Shown here piece after piece: positions 7,039-13,776 of a stretch of 13,776 nt of DNA. The DNA is from Eubacteriales bacterium (GTDB lineage Bacteria; Bacillota_A; Clostridia; Christensenellales; Aristaeellaceae). The stretch spans positions 1-13,776 of the forward strand of contig JAQUXV010000033.1 of assembly GCA_028692205.1 (NCBI GenBank), read 5' to 3'. The notes under the pieces were generated by a model. That model ran no database searches and was not told where the DNA came from. It worked only from the letters and a program-made list of their open reading frames with translations. The position numbers and the translations under genes were made by a program. The number at the start of each line of letters is the position of its first letter. Position 1 is the first letter of the stretch.

Positions 7039-7257
7039 GCAAACCAGGAACAACCCCCGTGCGCTGACGGTCGCTTTTCCACCAACGTACGCTTTTGGAT
7101 TTTTGGACGTGCGCAGGCGGGAAGCCTCTCGTGCCGCCTTGGGGATAACACTCAAGCTGTAATTTTACCGGCGCATGCCGCAGACAGGCATGGAAAAGGG
7201 TCCGGCGGCGTATGAAAGGCGATTGAAGAAACGCCCCCGAAGTGATGAAAGGGAATT

Positions 7258-8961
7258 ATGGAGGATAAAGAATTGCGATCTCCGTCTGCGCGGGGCGCGG
7301 AGGAAAAAGACGGGATACAGCCTGCGGCAAACGGGAACGGGCAGGCGCCGCCCTCCGGGGCGGAACAGGACGCTGAACAGGTTTCGGCGGAGGCTGGGGC
7401 GACCGCGCCGCCGGAAGCGGAGGAACATGGGCTGGAACGCCCCGCGAAAAAAGGCGTAAAGCCGGATCGGCACCGCCGCTTCTCCAAACGGGTGCGGATG
7501 CTGATGGCGCTTGGTGTGCTGGTGGCGGTGGCGGGCGCTTTCGTGCTGCTGCTGCCCACCATCAAAACACGCTTTCCAAGCGAGCTGGCAACCAGCATGG
7601 ACCGGGAGAAGACAAGCAAGACCCTTGAAACCGGCAATACGAAAGTGCTTGATTCCATTACCGTTACCCACGACGACGGGGAAACCTATACCCTTCTCTA
7701 TCGCAACGAGGAACTGTATTTGCAGCGTTCGGACGACGAGATTGAGATGATCAACGAAAGCTATACCGACGAGATCGTCGCCGCTGCCACCGAAATCGCT
7801 GTTACGGACACCGTGGCCGAAAATGAGAGCGAGGTGAGCGAACACCTTGCGGATATGGGGCTGCAGCCGCCGAAAATTACGGTGAACGTCGGCTACCTGA
7901 ACGGCGAAACGGTGGAAATACAGGTGGGGGACGAGGTTCCCGGAACCACATACTATTACTATCGCTGGTCGGGCGACGACGGCGTGTATATGTGCGACGT
8001 CGGCATCCACGACGCGTTTACCTATACGGAGCACATGCTGTTGCCCGTTACGCAGCCCTCACTGGTACCGGTGCTGACCGACCGGCTTTCCATCGACACG
8101 AAAAGCGCGGGGCGGATGGTATGCGATTTTGTGGCCGACGGCACGGACTCGTATCTGGGAACGTTGAGAGAGCCTTATGTCTATCCCATGGACAGCGATT
8201 CGACAGCGACCCTGTTAAAGTCGTTGGAGAATTTCCGGTTGGGCACCAAAATGGATACGGTTACTGCGGAAAACCGCACGGAATACGGCTTTGACGATCC
8301 GACCGCCGTGATGGACGTACACCAGAAGGCGGGCCTGTATTCCCAAGTCGGCTCCGACGGCGCGCTGCAATGGCTGACAGCCGAAGAACAAACCATCCGC
8401 CTGACTTTCGGGGCGAAGGATGGGGATTTCTTCTACTTTTGCGAATACGCGGGCGAATGCTACCGGGTGAGCAGTTTTCTGGTTACCACACTGGTCAGCG
8501 CCGACGCAAACGACTATCTCTCCCGCGCACCGGCGGATATGGGTTCGGCGGCAATCGCGTCCATCTCCATGCAGATGGGCGGCGGCTCGGCGGAGGTGCG
8601 CGCAACCTATACCGAGCGCGTGCTGGCAAACAACGATATCGAAACCGATTCGGAGGGCAATACCGTTTACGATGTGACCGTAACCCTGAACGGCGACGCG
8701 ATTACCACCGACGCGTTTAATTCGCTGGTGGAACGCCTGAAGGCGATGACGGTTTCCGGCAAGCTGGACGCTGTGCAGACCCCTGCGGGAACGCCGCGCT
8801 GGCAGATGACGCTGACCACGACCGGCGGTGCGAGCCGCACGCTGGCGGCCTATCCGAAGGACGCCTTTAACGATGTCCTGGCGGTGGACGGCGTGGCCCT
8901 GTATTACCTGAACGCCGAGGCGATCCAGATCGCGCTGGCGGAGATGTACCCCGGCTCGTAA
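7258..8961 (+). CDS. DUF4340 domain-containing membrane-anchored protein
   Basis: This 567-residue protein is the fourth member of the ABC cluster; DUF4340 proteins commonly follow GldG-like genes. Residues 1-80 form a cytoplasmic tail rich in Ala, Glu, Gly and Pro, ending in basic HRRFSKRVR. One helix follows (about 81-102), then a long extracytoplasmic part. That part contains two similar blocks: about 198-254, with a YYYYRWSGDDGVYMCDVGIHDAF core, and about 342-409, with an FFYFCEYAGECYRVSSFLV core. Each is preceded by a G-L/F-x-x-P segment and a beta-strand pattern, suggesting an internal duplication. Members usually have the helix at the extreme N-terminus, so the 80-residue tail is unusual. 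The ATG at 7258 has an AAAGGG site 4 nt upstream. The biochemical role is unknown. Confidence 0.85.
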   Translation: MEDKELRSPSARGAEEKDGIQPAANGNGQAPPSGAEQDAEQVSAEAGATAPPEAEEHGLERPAKKGVKPDRHRRFSKRVRMLMALGVLVAVAGAFVLLLPTIKTRFPSELATSMDREKTSKTLETGNTKVLDSITVTHDDGETYTLLYRNEELYLQRSDDEIEMINESYTDEIVAAATEIAVTDTVAENESEVSEHLADMGLQPPKITVNVGYLNGETVEIQVGDEVPGTTYYYYRWSGDDGVYMCDVGIHDAFTYTEHMLLPVTQPSLVPVLTDRLSIDTKSAGRMVCDFVADGTDSYLGTLREPYVYPMDSDSTATLLKSLENFRLGTKMDTVTAENRTEYGFDDPTAVMDVHQKAGLYSQVGSDGALQWLTAEEQTIRLTFGAKDGDFFYFCEYAGECYRVSSFLVTTLVSADANDYLSRAPADMGSAAIASISMQMGGGSAEVRATYTERVLANNDIETDSEGNTVYDVTVTLNGDAITTDAFNSLVERLKAMTVSGKLDAVQTPAGTPRWQMTLTTTGGASRTLAAYPKDAFNDVLAVDGVALYYLNAEAIQIALAEMYPGS

Positions 8962-9087
8962 ACCGGCTTCCCGGAAAGAAAAATCCGCATTGACGGGTAA
9001 GCTGTCATCATAAGCCGTAATAGCAGACAGACCGATCTTCCGGTATCCTGTGCGGGAGAACAGCCGCAAGAAAGCCAAACCGGTAAC

Positions 9088-9125
9088 AAACGTCGCCGCG
9101 GCTGTGAGTAGCCGCGGCGACGTTT
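9088..9125. repeat. Perfect 16-bp palindrome, copy 1
   Basis: AAACGTCGCCGCGGCT (9088-9103), a 6-nt loop and the exact complement (9110-9125). It has only a short T run after it, so it is not a typical terminator. The same arm sequence recurs at 9276-9315. A nearby AAGCCAAAC (9072-9080) could pair with GTTTGGCTT (9122-9130) as an alternative outer stem. Confidence 0.8.
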
Positions 9126-9275
9126 GGCTTGCTGAAAATGCCCATCTGCTTTGTCGTCTGCGCCACAACGGGCGGTCACGCACGTCCGTATAGGCTCCCG
9201 CCTGTGCGCGGCTTGGCTTCGTGCATCTGAACCATTTTGAGCAGGCTGAGCTTGCATGAGGTTTGTCAACGGGAT

Positions 9276-9330
9276 AAACGTCACCGCGGCTATTGACTGC
9301 CGCGGCGACGTGTTTATAATTTTTGATTTT
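9276..9330 (+). terminator. Palindrome copy 2 with T-rich tail; probable terminator of the ABC cluster
   Basis: ACGTCACCGCGGC (9278-9290) pairs with GCCGCGGCGACGT (9299-9311) around an 8-nt loop with one A/C mismatch. GTTTATAATTTTTGATTTT follows on the plus strand. The stem nearly repeats copy 1 at 9088-9125. It lies about 315 nt after the DUF4340 stop, rather far for a simple terminator. Confidence 0.6.
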
Positions 9331-9403
9331 CAGGAGAAGCGGAAATCGTGCGTGTGGAACTGCGTTCCCCGGCCGTGCTGGAAGAGTGAATTAGCCTGTT
9401 CGG

Positions 9404-10018
9404 TCAACCCAGCCCGCGGATATAGGCGATGATACTTTCGACTAGCGCGTCGTGCGTTACGCCGCTGGTGTTGAGCATCAGGTTATAGTTGCTGCGGTGG
9501 CCCCAGTTGCCGTCTGCGAAGAAGTTGTAGTAGCCCTGACGCTGCTTATCCATTTTGCGCACGCGTTCCTTGGCCTTGTCGGCAGGCAGGTTTTCCACCT
9601 GCATAATGCGCTTCACCCGCTCGTTCACGTTCCCGTACATGAAGATGCTTACCAGATTGGGCTGGGCTTTGAGCACGTAGTTTGCGCAGCGGCCAACCAT
9701 AACGCACGGCCCTTCCAGCGCAATTTTGGCGATGGCGTCGAACTGCGCCAGAAAAATGCGGTGGTTCAGCGGTATTTCCACTTCGCTGCCCGCCAGCGTA
9801 TCCGCGCCCGGATAAAGCGAAAACAGGTAACTGGGCAGCGGCTTTTCGTCGTTGTGCTCAAAAAGCTCCTCGCAGATACCGCTGTTTTTAGCGGCAAGGG
9901 TTAGTATTTCCTTGTCGTAGAAAGGAATTTGCAGCTTTTGCGATAAGAGTTTGCCGACTTCGTGCCCGCCGCTACCATATTCGCGGCCGATGGTAATGAT
10001 CGCTTTTTCCGCATCCAT
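9404..10018 (-). CDS. Cytidylate kinase-like family protein
   Basis: This 204-residue P-loop protein belongs to the cytidylate-kinase-like family, distinct from the housekeeping Cmk. The N-terminal IITIGREYGSGGHEVGKLL (7-25) carries the glycine-rich nucleotide loop typical of the group. GPCVMVGRCANYVL (103-116) is a core strand and helix, and VNERVKRIMQVENLPADKAKERVRKMDKQRQGYYNFF (131-167) is the arginine-rich lid-like region. NYNLMLNTSGV (177-187) matches the usual late motif. The substrate of this family is not settled. The ATG at 10018 is preferred over one at 10051 because GGAGG lies 9 nt before it. The gene is monocistronic with its own promoter. No partner gene is adjacent that would reveal its role. 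Confidence 0.88.
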   Translation of the reverse strand: MDAEKAIITIGREYGSGGHEVGKLLSQKLQIPFYDKEILTLAAKNSGICEELFEHNDEKPLPSYLFSLYPGADTLAGSEVEIPLNHRIFLAQFDAIAKIALEGPCVMVGRCANYVLKAQPNLVSIFMYGNVNERVKRIMQVENLPADKAKERVRKMDKQRQGYYNFFADGNWGHRSNYNLMLNTSGVTHDALVESIIAYIRGLG

Positions 10019-10070
10019 AACGTCACCCCTCCGCTTAATGAACTTGTTCAATCCGATCTCCCGTGCCTTT

Positions 10071-10100
10071 ATTATACAATAAACATTATGGTAATGTAAA
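10071..10100 (-). promoter_or_regulatory. Sigma-A type promoter of the cytidylate kinase-like gene
   Basis: On the minus strand TTTACA (10095-10100), an 18-nt spacer and a perfect TATAAT (10071-10076). It sits about 50 nt upstream of the ATG at 10018, in an AT-rich pocket that contrasts with its surroundings. Confidence 0.8.
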
Positions 10101-10164
10101 CCGCCGCCCGTGAACAGATGGTAAACAATCGCTTCCCTATAAAACCTTCCCCGCCGCGGCGCTG

Positions 10165-10208
10165 AAAAAATAAAAAACCCGCCATTTTGCTAACTAAAAA
10201 ACGACGGG
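10165..10208 (-). terminator. Intrinsic terminator of the radA-yacL unit
   Basis: On the minus strand CCCGTCGTTTT (10208-10198) pairs with AAAATGGCGGG (10188-10178) as an 11-bp stem with two G/U wobbles and a 9-nt loop. TTTTTTATTTTTT (10177-10165) follows. It lies 28 nt past the yacL stop. Confidence 0.9.
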
Positions 10209-10236
10209 AATGTTTGCCTGATGGGACAGACATCGG

Positions 10237-11457
10237 CTATTCGGCGTGCGCGCCCTCCTCGGAGGTCTTGAGCTTGGTAAAGATCATTCGGCCCGCGCTG
10301 GTTTGCAGCACGGTGGTCACCACGGCGGTCACGCTTTCACCCACAAATTTCCGGCCGCTGTCCACCACGATCATCGTACCGTCGTCCAGATAAGCCACGC
10401 CCTGCCCCGGCTCCTTGCCCTCACGGACGATTTGCACGGTCAGTTCTTCGCCGGCCATCAGCATGGGCTTAACGGCGTTGGCCAGATCATTGATGTTCAA
10501 AACGCTGATGCCGCTGACGCCCGCGACTTTATTCAGGTTGTAATCGTTGGTTACCACCACGCCGTTCAGGTCGCGGCAGCGTTTGAGCAGCTTCACGTCC
10601 ACCTCGGCCACGTCGGGGTAATCGGCGTCGTCCACAATAACGTTGCGCTTCAGCTCTGTTTGCAGCTTGGTAAGCACGTCCAGCCCGCGGCGGCCCCGCG
10701 CGCGGCGCAAACCGTCGCCGCTGTCGGCAATGTGGCGAAGCTCCGCCAGCACAAACTGGGGGATCACGATGTCGCCTTCCAGAAAGCCGGTTTTGGCGAT
10801 GTCGAAAATTCGGCCATCGATAATGACGGACGTATCCAGCAGCTTTGGCGGGATTCCCTTGCAGGGCGGGCAGGGGGCATCGTCCTCGTCGGATTCATCC
10901 CCGTCGTCATCCTCTTCCTCGTCGTTCAGCAGGCTGTCCGCACTGTTTAGAATACTGCTCAGCGCATCGCCCTTGCGCGCCTTTCGGCGGAACCTGCGGC
11001 GCTCTCTGCTGCCTTCGCTGTAGCGCCGGTACCCGATTTGCATCCCCAGCGTGCCCAGAAGCACGTACACAATGGCGCTGATGCTGATGGTCAGCAGGCT
11101 CGCGCCGGCCGAAAGCACCAGCTGGTTGATGAGCGCCGCCACGATCAGGCCGGAGATCAGCCCAACGGCGGACAGCAGTATCTGCTGGTTGGGCATGCTG
11201 GACCAGCGCCGCTCCACCGCGGCGCTCATCCGCATCAGCGACTGCAATATTTTTTGGGATAACAGAAATAAGATCAGTCCGCCGATTGCGCACGGTACCG
11301 CGTAGGCGGTTACCACCCCGTATACTTTCTGGAAAAAGGCGGGATAGGTTCGCTGCAGCAGCGGCAACGTAAGCGCGCCGAGCAGCAGGCCCAGCCCGAT
11401 GCCGACCAGCGTGATCAAAAACCGGAGCAACCGCTCCATTGCCTTATGTTTCACCAT
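10237..11457 (-). CDS. yacL: PIN/TRAM domain membrane protein, YacL family
   Basis: This protein of about 406 residues matches the YacL family of Gram-positive bacteria, a membrane-tethered PIN nuclease-like domain with a TRAM RNA-binding domain. Four helices lie at about 12-31, 50-67, 92-110 and 119-143. A charged linker follows, then the PIN domain (about 206-330) with [15 protein letters not shown] (Asp208), [12 protein letters not shown] (Glu239) and [13 protein letters not shown] (Asp305) as likely metal ligands. The TRAM domain (about 337-400) ends the protein. The linker is odd: [16 protein letters not shown] (178-193) followed by CPPC (196-199). The start is uncertain: a GTG at 11469 and an ATG at 11439 are alternatives, and the AAGGA site fits none ideally. 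It lies about 25 nt after radA and is probably cotranscribed; B. subtilis has the same radA/yacL neighbourhood. Confidence 0.9.
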   Translation of the reverse strand: MVKHKAMERLLRFLITLVGIGLGLLLGALTLPLLQRTYPAFFQKVYGVVTAYAVPCAIGGLILFLLSQKILQSLMRMSAAVERRWSSMPNQQILLSAVGLISGLIVAALINQLVLSAGASLLTISISAIVYVLLGTLGMQIGYRRYSEGSRERRRFRRKARKGDALSSILNSADSLLNDEEEDDDGDESDEDDAPCPPCKGIPPKLLDTSVIIDGRIFDIAKTGFLEGDIVIPQFVLAELRHIADSGDGLRRARGRRGLDVLTKLQTELKRNVIVDDADYPDVAEVDVKLLKRCRDLNGVVVTNDYNLNKVAGVSGISVLNINDLANAVKPMLMAGEELTVQIVREGKEPGQGVAYLDDGTMIVVDSGRKFVGESVTAVVTTVLQTSAGRMIFTKLKTSEEGAHAE

Positions 11458-11482
11458 CTTGTAAACCACTTCCTTACCGGAA

Positions 11483-12856
11483 CTAATGAACCACGGCCAG
11501 CGCCTGCATCAGCGTATCCACGCCGGTCACGCGCGCGCCGTTAATGTGGGAAAGAACTTTCACATTCTGCCGGGGTACCAGGATCTCGGTAAACCCGAGA
11601 CGGACGCATTCGGCCACCCGGCGCTCCACCTGCGCGATGGGGCGCACCTCGCCGCAAAGGCCGATTTCGCCCATTACGCACAGCGTTTGGGATAATTGGA
11701 AATTTTCCAAACTGGACGCGACCGCCAGACATACGGCCAGATCGGCGGCCGGATCGTCCAGCTCCAGCCCCCCGGCGACGCTGACATACACATCCTGATC
11801 GAACAGTTTCTTGCCCGCGCGCTTCTCCATAACCGCCAGCAGCAGCGCCACGCGGCCGGAATCCACGCCGCCCACGGTGCGGCGCGGCATATTGTAGAAG
11901 CTGTGGGCGGCCAGCGCCTGCAAATCGCAAAGGATCGGGCGGCTGCCCTGCATGGCGCAAAAAACCACGCTGCCGCTGGCACCCCGCGCGCGCTGGCTGA
12001 GCAGCGATTCGCTGGGGTTGGCGACGGGGTACATGCCCTTTTGCCGCATTTCGAACACGCCCAGCTCGTTGATGCTGCCGAAACGGTTCTTCACCGCGCG
12101 CAGCAGCCGGTATTCGTGCTGTTTATCGCCTTCGAAACCCAGCACCGTATCCACCATATGTTCCAGCACCCGAGGCCCGGCCAGGTTGCCTTCCTTGGTT
12201 ACGTGCCCAACCAGAAACACGCTGGTATCGGTGGCTTTGGCGTACCGGATGATTGCCGCCGCGCATTGCCGCACCTGCGATACGCTGCCCGGCGCACTGC
12301 CGCTTTCCTCGCTGACCATGGTTTGAATGCTGTCGATAACCAGCGCGTCCGGCTGCAGGGTTTCGCATTTGGCAAGAATGCTTTCCACGCCGTTTTCCGC
12401 CAGCACAAACAGCTGATCCTGCCGAACGGCCAGCCGGTTGGCGCGCAGCTTCAGCTGGCGCACGCTCTCCTCGCCGCTCACGTACAGCACCCGCTGCCGG
12501 GTGCTCAGCTCCGCGGCGACCTGCAACAGCAGCGTGCTCTTGCCTACGCCCGGGTCGCCGCCCAACAGCGTAACGCTGCCCAGCACCAGTCCGCCCCCCA
12601 GCACCCGATCCAGTTCCTCGTTGCCGGTGGAAACGCGGGTTTCCTGCGCTTCGGTCACATCGGCAAGCACCATGGCGGCGGTAGAAGCCGTCTGGTACCG
12701 GGCGGATTTCTGTGCGGTTTTGGTTTGAGCTGTGAGCGGCGCTTTCTGCTGCTCCTCAAAAGTATTCCACTCGCCGCAGTCCGGGCAGCAGCCCAGCCAG
12801 CGGGGAGTTTCGTACCCGCAGGAGGAGCAGACAAACATGGTTTTTTCCTTTGCCAA
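11483..12856 (-). CDS. radA: DNA repair protein RadA
   Basis: This 457-residue protein is the RadA/Sms branch-migration ATPase, a RecA-related helicase that processes recombination intermediates. The N-terminal zinc finger uses CSSC (10-13) and a second cysteine pair in CCPDC (23-27). The ATPase core has Walker [11 protein letters not shown] (99-108), Walker B ALVIDSIQ (171-178) and the RadA-specific KNRFG (256-260). A Lon-protease-like domain fills the C-terminus (about 290-457). Length equals the B. subtilis protein within one residue when the TTG at 12856 is used, which gives the usual MAKEKT opening and has AAAGGA 6 nt upstream. An in-frame ATG at 12838 would leave no spaced Shine-Dalgarno and a shorter N-terminus. 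A longer reading from 12985 adds a low-complexity tail without family support. yacL follows closely. Confidence 0.95.
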   Translation of the reverse strand: MAKEKTMFVCSSCGYETPRWLGCCPDCGEWNTFEEQQKAPLTAQTKTAQKSARYQTASTAAMVLADVTEAQETRVSTGNEELDRVLGGGLVLGSVTLLGGDPGVGKSTLLLQVAAELSTRQRVLYVSGEESVRQLKLRANRLAVRQDQLFVLAENGVESILAKCETLQPDALVIDSIQTMVSEESGSAPGSVSQVRQCAAAIIRYAKATDTSVFLVGHVTKEGNLAGPRVLEHMVDTVLGFEGDKQHEYRLLRAVKNRFGSINELGVFEMRQKGMYPVANPSESLLSQRARGASGSVVFCAMQGSRPILCDLQALAAHSFYNMPRRTVGGVDSGRVALLLAVMEKRAGKKLFDQDVYVSVAGGLELDDPAADLAVCLAVASSLENFQLSQTLCVMGEIGLCGEVRPIAQVERRVAECVRLGFTEILVPRQNVKVLSHINGARVTGVDTLMQALAVVH

Positions 12857-12862
12857 GGGTCG

Positions 12863-12868
12863 TCCTTT
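12863..12868 (-). promoter_or_regulatory. Shine-Dalgarno site supporting the TTG start of radA
   Basis: AAAGGA lies 6 nt before the TTG at 12856, whereas the ATG at 12838 is 24 nt away. It supports the family-length product. Confidence 0.65.
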
Positions 12869-12975
12869 CCGGCGGCGGCCCGGCTGCCGCTGCACGCGCG
12901 CAGGCGGATTCCGGCGGAAGAAGGCGGGAGCCGCCGCGCCATCGGGAATGATAACGGATGAAACTATACAAAGTA

Positions 12976-12984
12976 AGTATATCA
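12976..12984 (-). promoter_or_regulatory. Extended -10 promoter of radA-yacL
   Basis: On the minus strand TGA-TATACT (hexamer 12976-12981, TGA 12982-12984) is an extended -10. The -35 position at 17 nt reads TGTCGT, a weak match. It gives a leader of about 110 nt, which is GC-rich in contrast to the promoter. Confidence 0.5.
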
Positions 12985-13010
12985 TGGTTTACGTGAAAAC
13001 GACAGGAAGC

Positions 13011-13032
13011 AAAACAGAATTTGCAGTTCTGT
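13011..13032 (-). terminator. Weak hairpin downstream of uvrC
   Basis: ACAGAA (13014-13019) and TTCTGT (13027-13032) form a 6-bp stem with a 7-nt loop; on the minus strand TTT and then GCTTCC follow. It lies 22 nt past the uvrC stop. Short stem and T-run, so it may be leaky or not a terminator, letting uvrC transcripts continue into radA. Confidence 0.3.
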
Positions 13033-13054
13033 CACAAATCCTGCGAAAAGGACG

Positions 13055-13776
13055 CTATTCGTCGCTTTTTCCGTCCGCCTTCGCCTGTTTGGCTCGCGCG
13101 TAGTCCGCCACGGCCTGCGCGGCCTTCGCGTTCATGCCTTCTACAGCCCGAAGGGTTTCCACGTCCGCCGCGAGAATGGCGGGAACGCTGCCGAAGGCGC
13201 GCAGCAGGGCGATTTTCCGCTTTTCGCCGATGCCTTCGATTTGCGACAGCTCGCTGGCAATGCCCGCCTTGCTGCGAAGCGCGCGGTGATGGGTGATGCC
13301 GAAACGGTGCGCCTCGTCGCGCACGCGCTGCACCAGATGCAGGGCGTTGCTGCGTTTATCCAGCACAATCGGGTCGGCCCGGCCCGGGAGATAGATTTCT
13401 TCAAACCGTTTGGCAAGGCCGAACATGGGCAGGTCGACGCCCGCGTCCAGCATAGCGTTGTGGGCAAACAGCAGCTGCTGTGGCCCGCCGTCGATAAGGA
13501 CGACATCCGGGAAACGGCTGAAACGGCCTTCCTCCACCGGCAGGCCCGCCTGCTGCCGCTCATGCTTCTCCTGCAGGCCGTGGGTGAACCTGCGCCCGAT
13601 CACCTCGGCCATGGAAGCGAAGTCGTTGGCGCCCTCAACCGTTTTGATGCGGAAATGACGGTATTGCTTTTTGGCGGGCAGGCCGCCGTGGAATACCACC
13701 ATCGAAGCGACGGACAGCACGCCCTGCGTGTTGGAAATATCGTACCCCTCAATGCGTTCCGGCAGCGTCGGCAGGC
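13055..13776 (-). CDS. uvrC: Excinuclease ABC subunit C, C-terminal part (runs off the right edge)
   Basis: About 239 residues of the UvrC C-terminus are visible. UvrC makes the dual incisions during nucleotide excision repair with UvrA and UvrB. The fragment opens with ERIEGYDISNTQG, the start of the RNase H-like nuclease domain that makes the 5' cut, and continues with YRHFRIKTVEGANDFASM, a DVVLIDGGPQQL block with the second catalytic Asp, and DEAHRFGITHHR. The tail (IEGIGEKRKIALLRAFGS and VEGMNAKAAQAVADYA) is the paired helix-hairpin-helix DNA-binding domain. The N-terminal GIY-YIG and UvrB-binding regions lie outside the window. The frame is intact to the edge. It is encoded upstream of radA on the same strand, about 200 nt apart. 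Confidence 0.97.
   Translation of the reverse strand, partial: LPTLPERIEGYDISNTQGVLSVASMVVFHGGLPAKKQYRHFRIKTVEGANDFASMAEVIGRRFTHGLQEKHERQQAGLPVEEGRFSRFPDVVLIDGGPQQLLFAHNAMLDAGVDLPMFGLAKRFEEIYLPGRADPIVLDKRSNALHLVQRVRDEAHRFGITHHRALRSKAGIASELSQIEGIGEKRKIALLRAFGSVPAILAADVETLRAVEGMNAKAAQAVADYARAKQAKADGKSDE

Larger units (their letters stand above)
8962..9403. other. Gene-free region after the ABC cluster, with two palindromes
   Basis: No convincing gene is seen in these 442 nt. Reading frames on the minus strand that cross it run antisense into the DUF4340 gene and have arginine-rich composition typical of GC-rich shadow frames. The region holds two related palindromes (9088-9125 and 9276-9315), the second with a T-rich tail. 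No clear terminator with a T-run is seen for the kinase-like gene on the minus strand; a small GGAAC-gca-GTTCC hairpin on that strand lies near 9358-9370. Confidence 0.6.

Noticed and set aside
6172..7155. 327-residue minus-strand reading frame opposite the GldG-like gene
   Set aside because: Antisense shadow with no recognisable domain; the plus-strand gene has clear membrane and family features.
8215..9183. 322-residue minus-strand reading frame antisense to the DUF4340 gene and running into the palindrome region
   Set aside because: Most of it is antisense to a well-supported gene. Composition is rich in Arg, His and Gly, typical of shadow frames in GC-rich DNA, and it lacks domain motifs.
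11696..12961. 421-residue plus-strand reading frame opposite radA
   Set aside because: It is entirely antisense to a clear RadA coding sequence, has His/Gln/Arg-rich low-complexity composition and no family motif.
1..13776. CRISPR arrays, tRNA or rRNA genes, transposases, phage or defence genes
   Set aside because: No regularly spaced repeats, no cloverleaf-like or rRNA segments and no matching protein motifs were seen.

Overview
The window looks like chromosomal DNA from a high-GC member of the Firmicutes, probably an anaerobic clostridial lineage such as the Oscillospirales or Christensenellales. This is inferred from strong Shine-Dalgarno sites, TTG starts, a YacL-type PIN/TRAM membrane protein beside radA, an ECF sigma/anti-sigma pair and a GldG/DUF4340 ABC cassette. 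No phage, transposase, CRISPR, rRNA or tRNA signal was found, so this is mostly ordinary core and near-core chromosome.

Left part (1-3486): a truncated GT2 glycosyltransferase (minus strand, runs off the left edge), then an ECF sigma factor and its membrane anti-sigma partner (minus strand, overlapping by 4 nt, ending at a strong hairpin terminator). A divergent intergenic region follows, with back-to-back sigma-A type promoters for the sigma operon and for an HD-domain phosphohydrolase on the plus strand. The HD gene converges on an Ohr/OsmC peroxidase gene (minus strand), and a strong hairpin between them can terminate both.

Middle (3655-9320): a four-gene plus-strand cluster encodes an ABC-2 type ATPase, a six-helix permease, a GldG-like auxiliary protein with a large extracytoplasmic domain, and a DUF4340 protein with a cytoplasmic N-terminal extension and a probable internal duplication. 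Together they form one predicted envelope ABC complex related to the GldA/GldF/GldG family of gliding bacteria. Its substrate is unknown, and it is the best candidate here for an under-described system. The cluster is followed by a 442-nt gene-free region with two near-identical palindromes about 190 nt apart; the second has a T-rich tail and looks like the terminator.

Right part (9404-13776): all minus strand. It holds a cytidylate-kinase-like P-loop protein with its own promoter, then yacL (PIN/TRAM) downstream of radA with a strong terminator after yacL, and the C-terminal part of uvrC running off the right edge. uvrC and radA suggest a DNA-repair neighbourhood.

Several promoters (before the glycosyltransferase, sigma factor, HD protein, ABC operon and radA) share an extended -10 (TGnTAnnnT) form. 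Start codons were reassigned where Shine-Dalgarno spacing favoured an internal start (ABC ATPase, ohr, kinase-like gene, radA, yacL).
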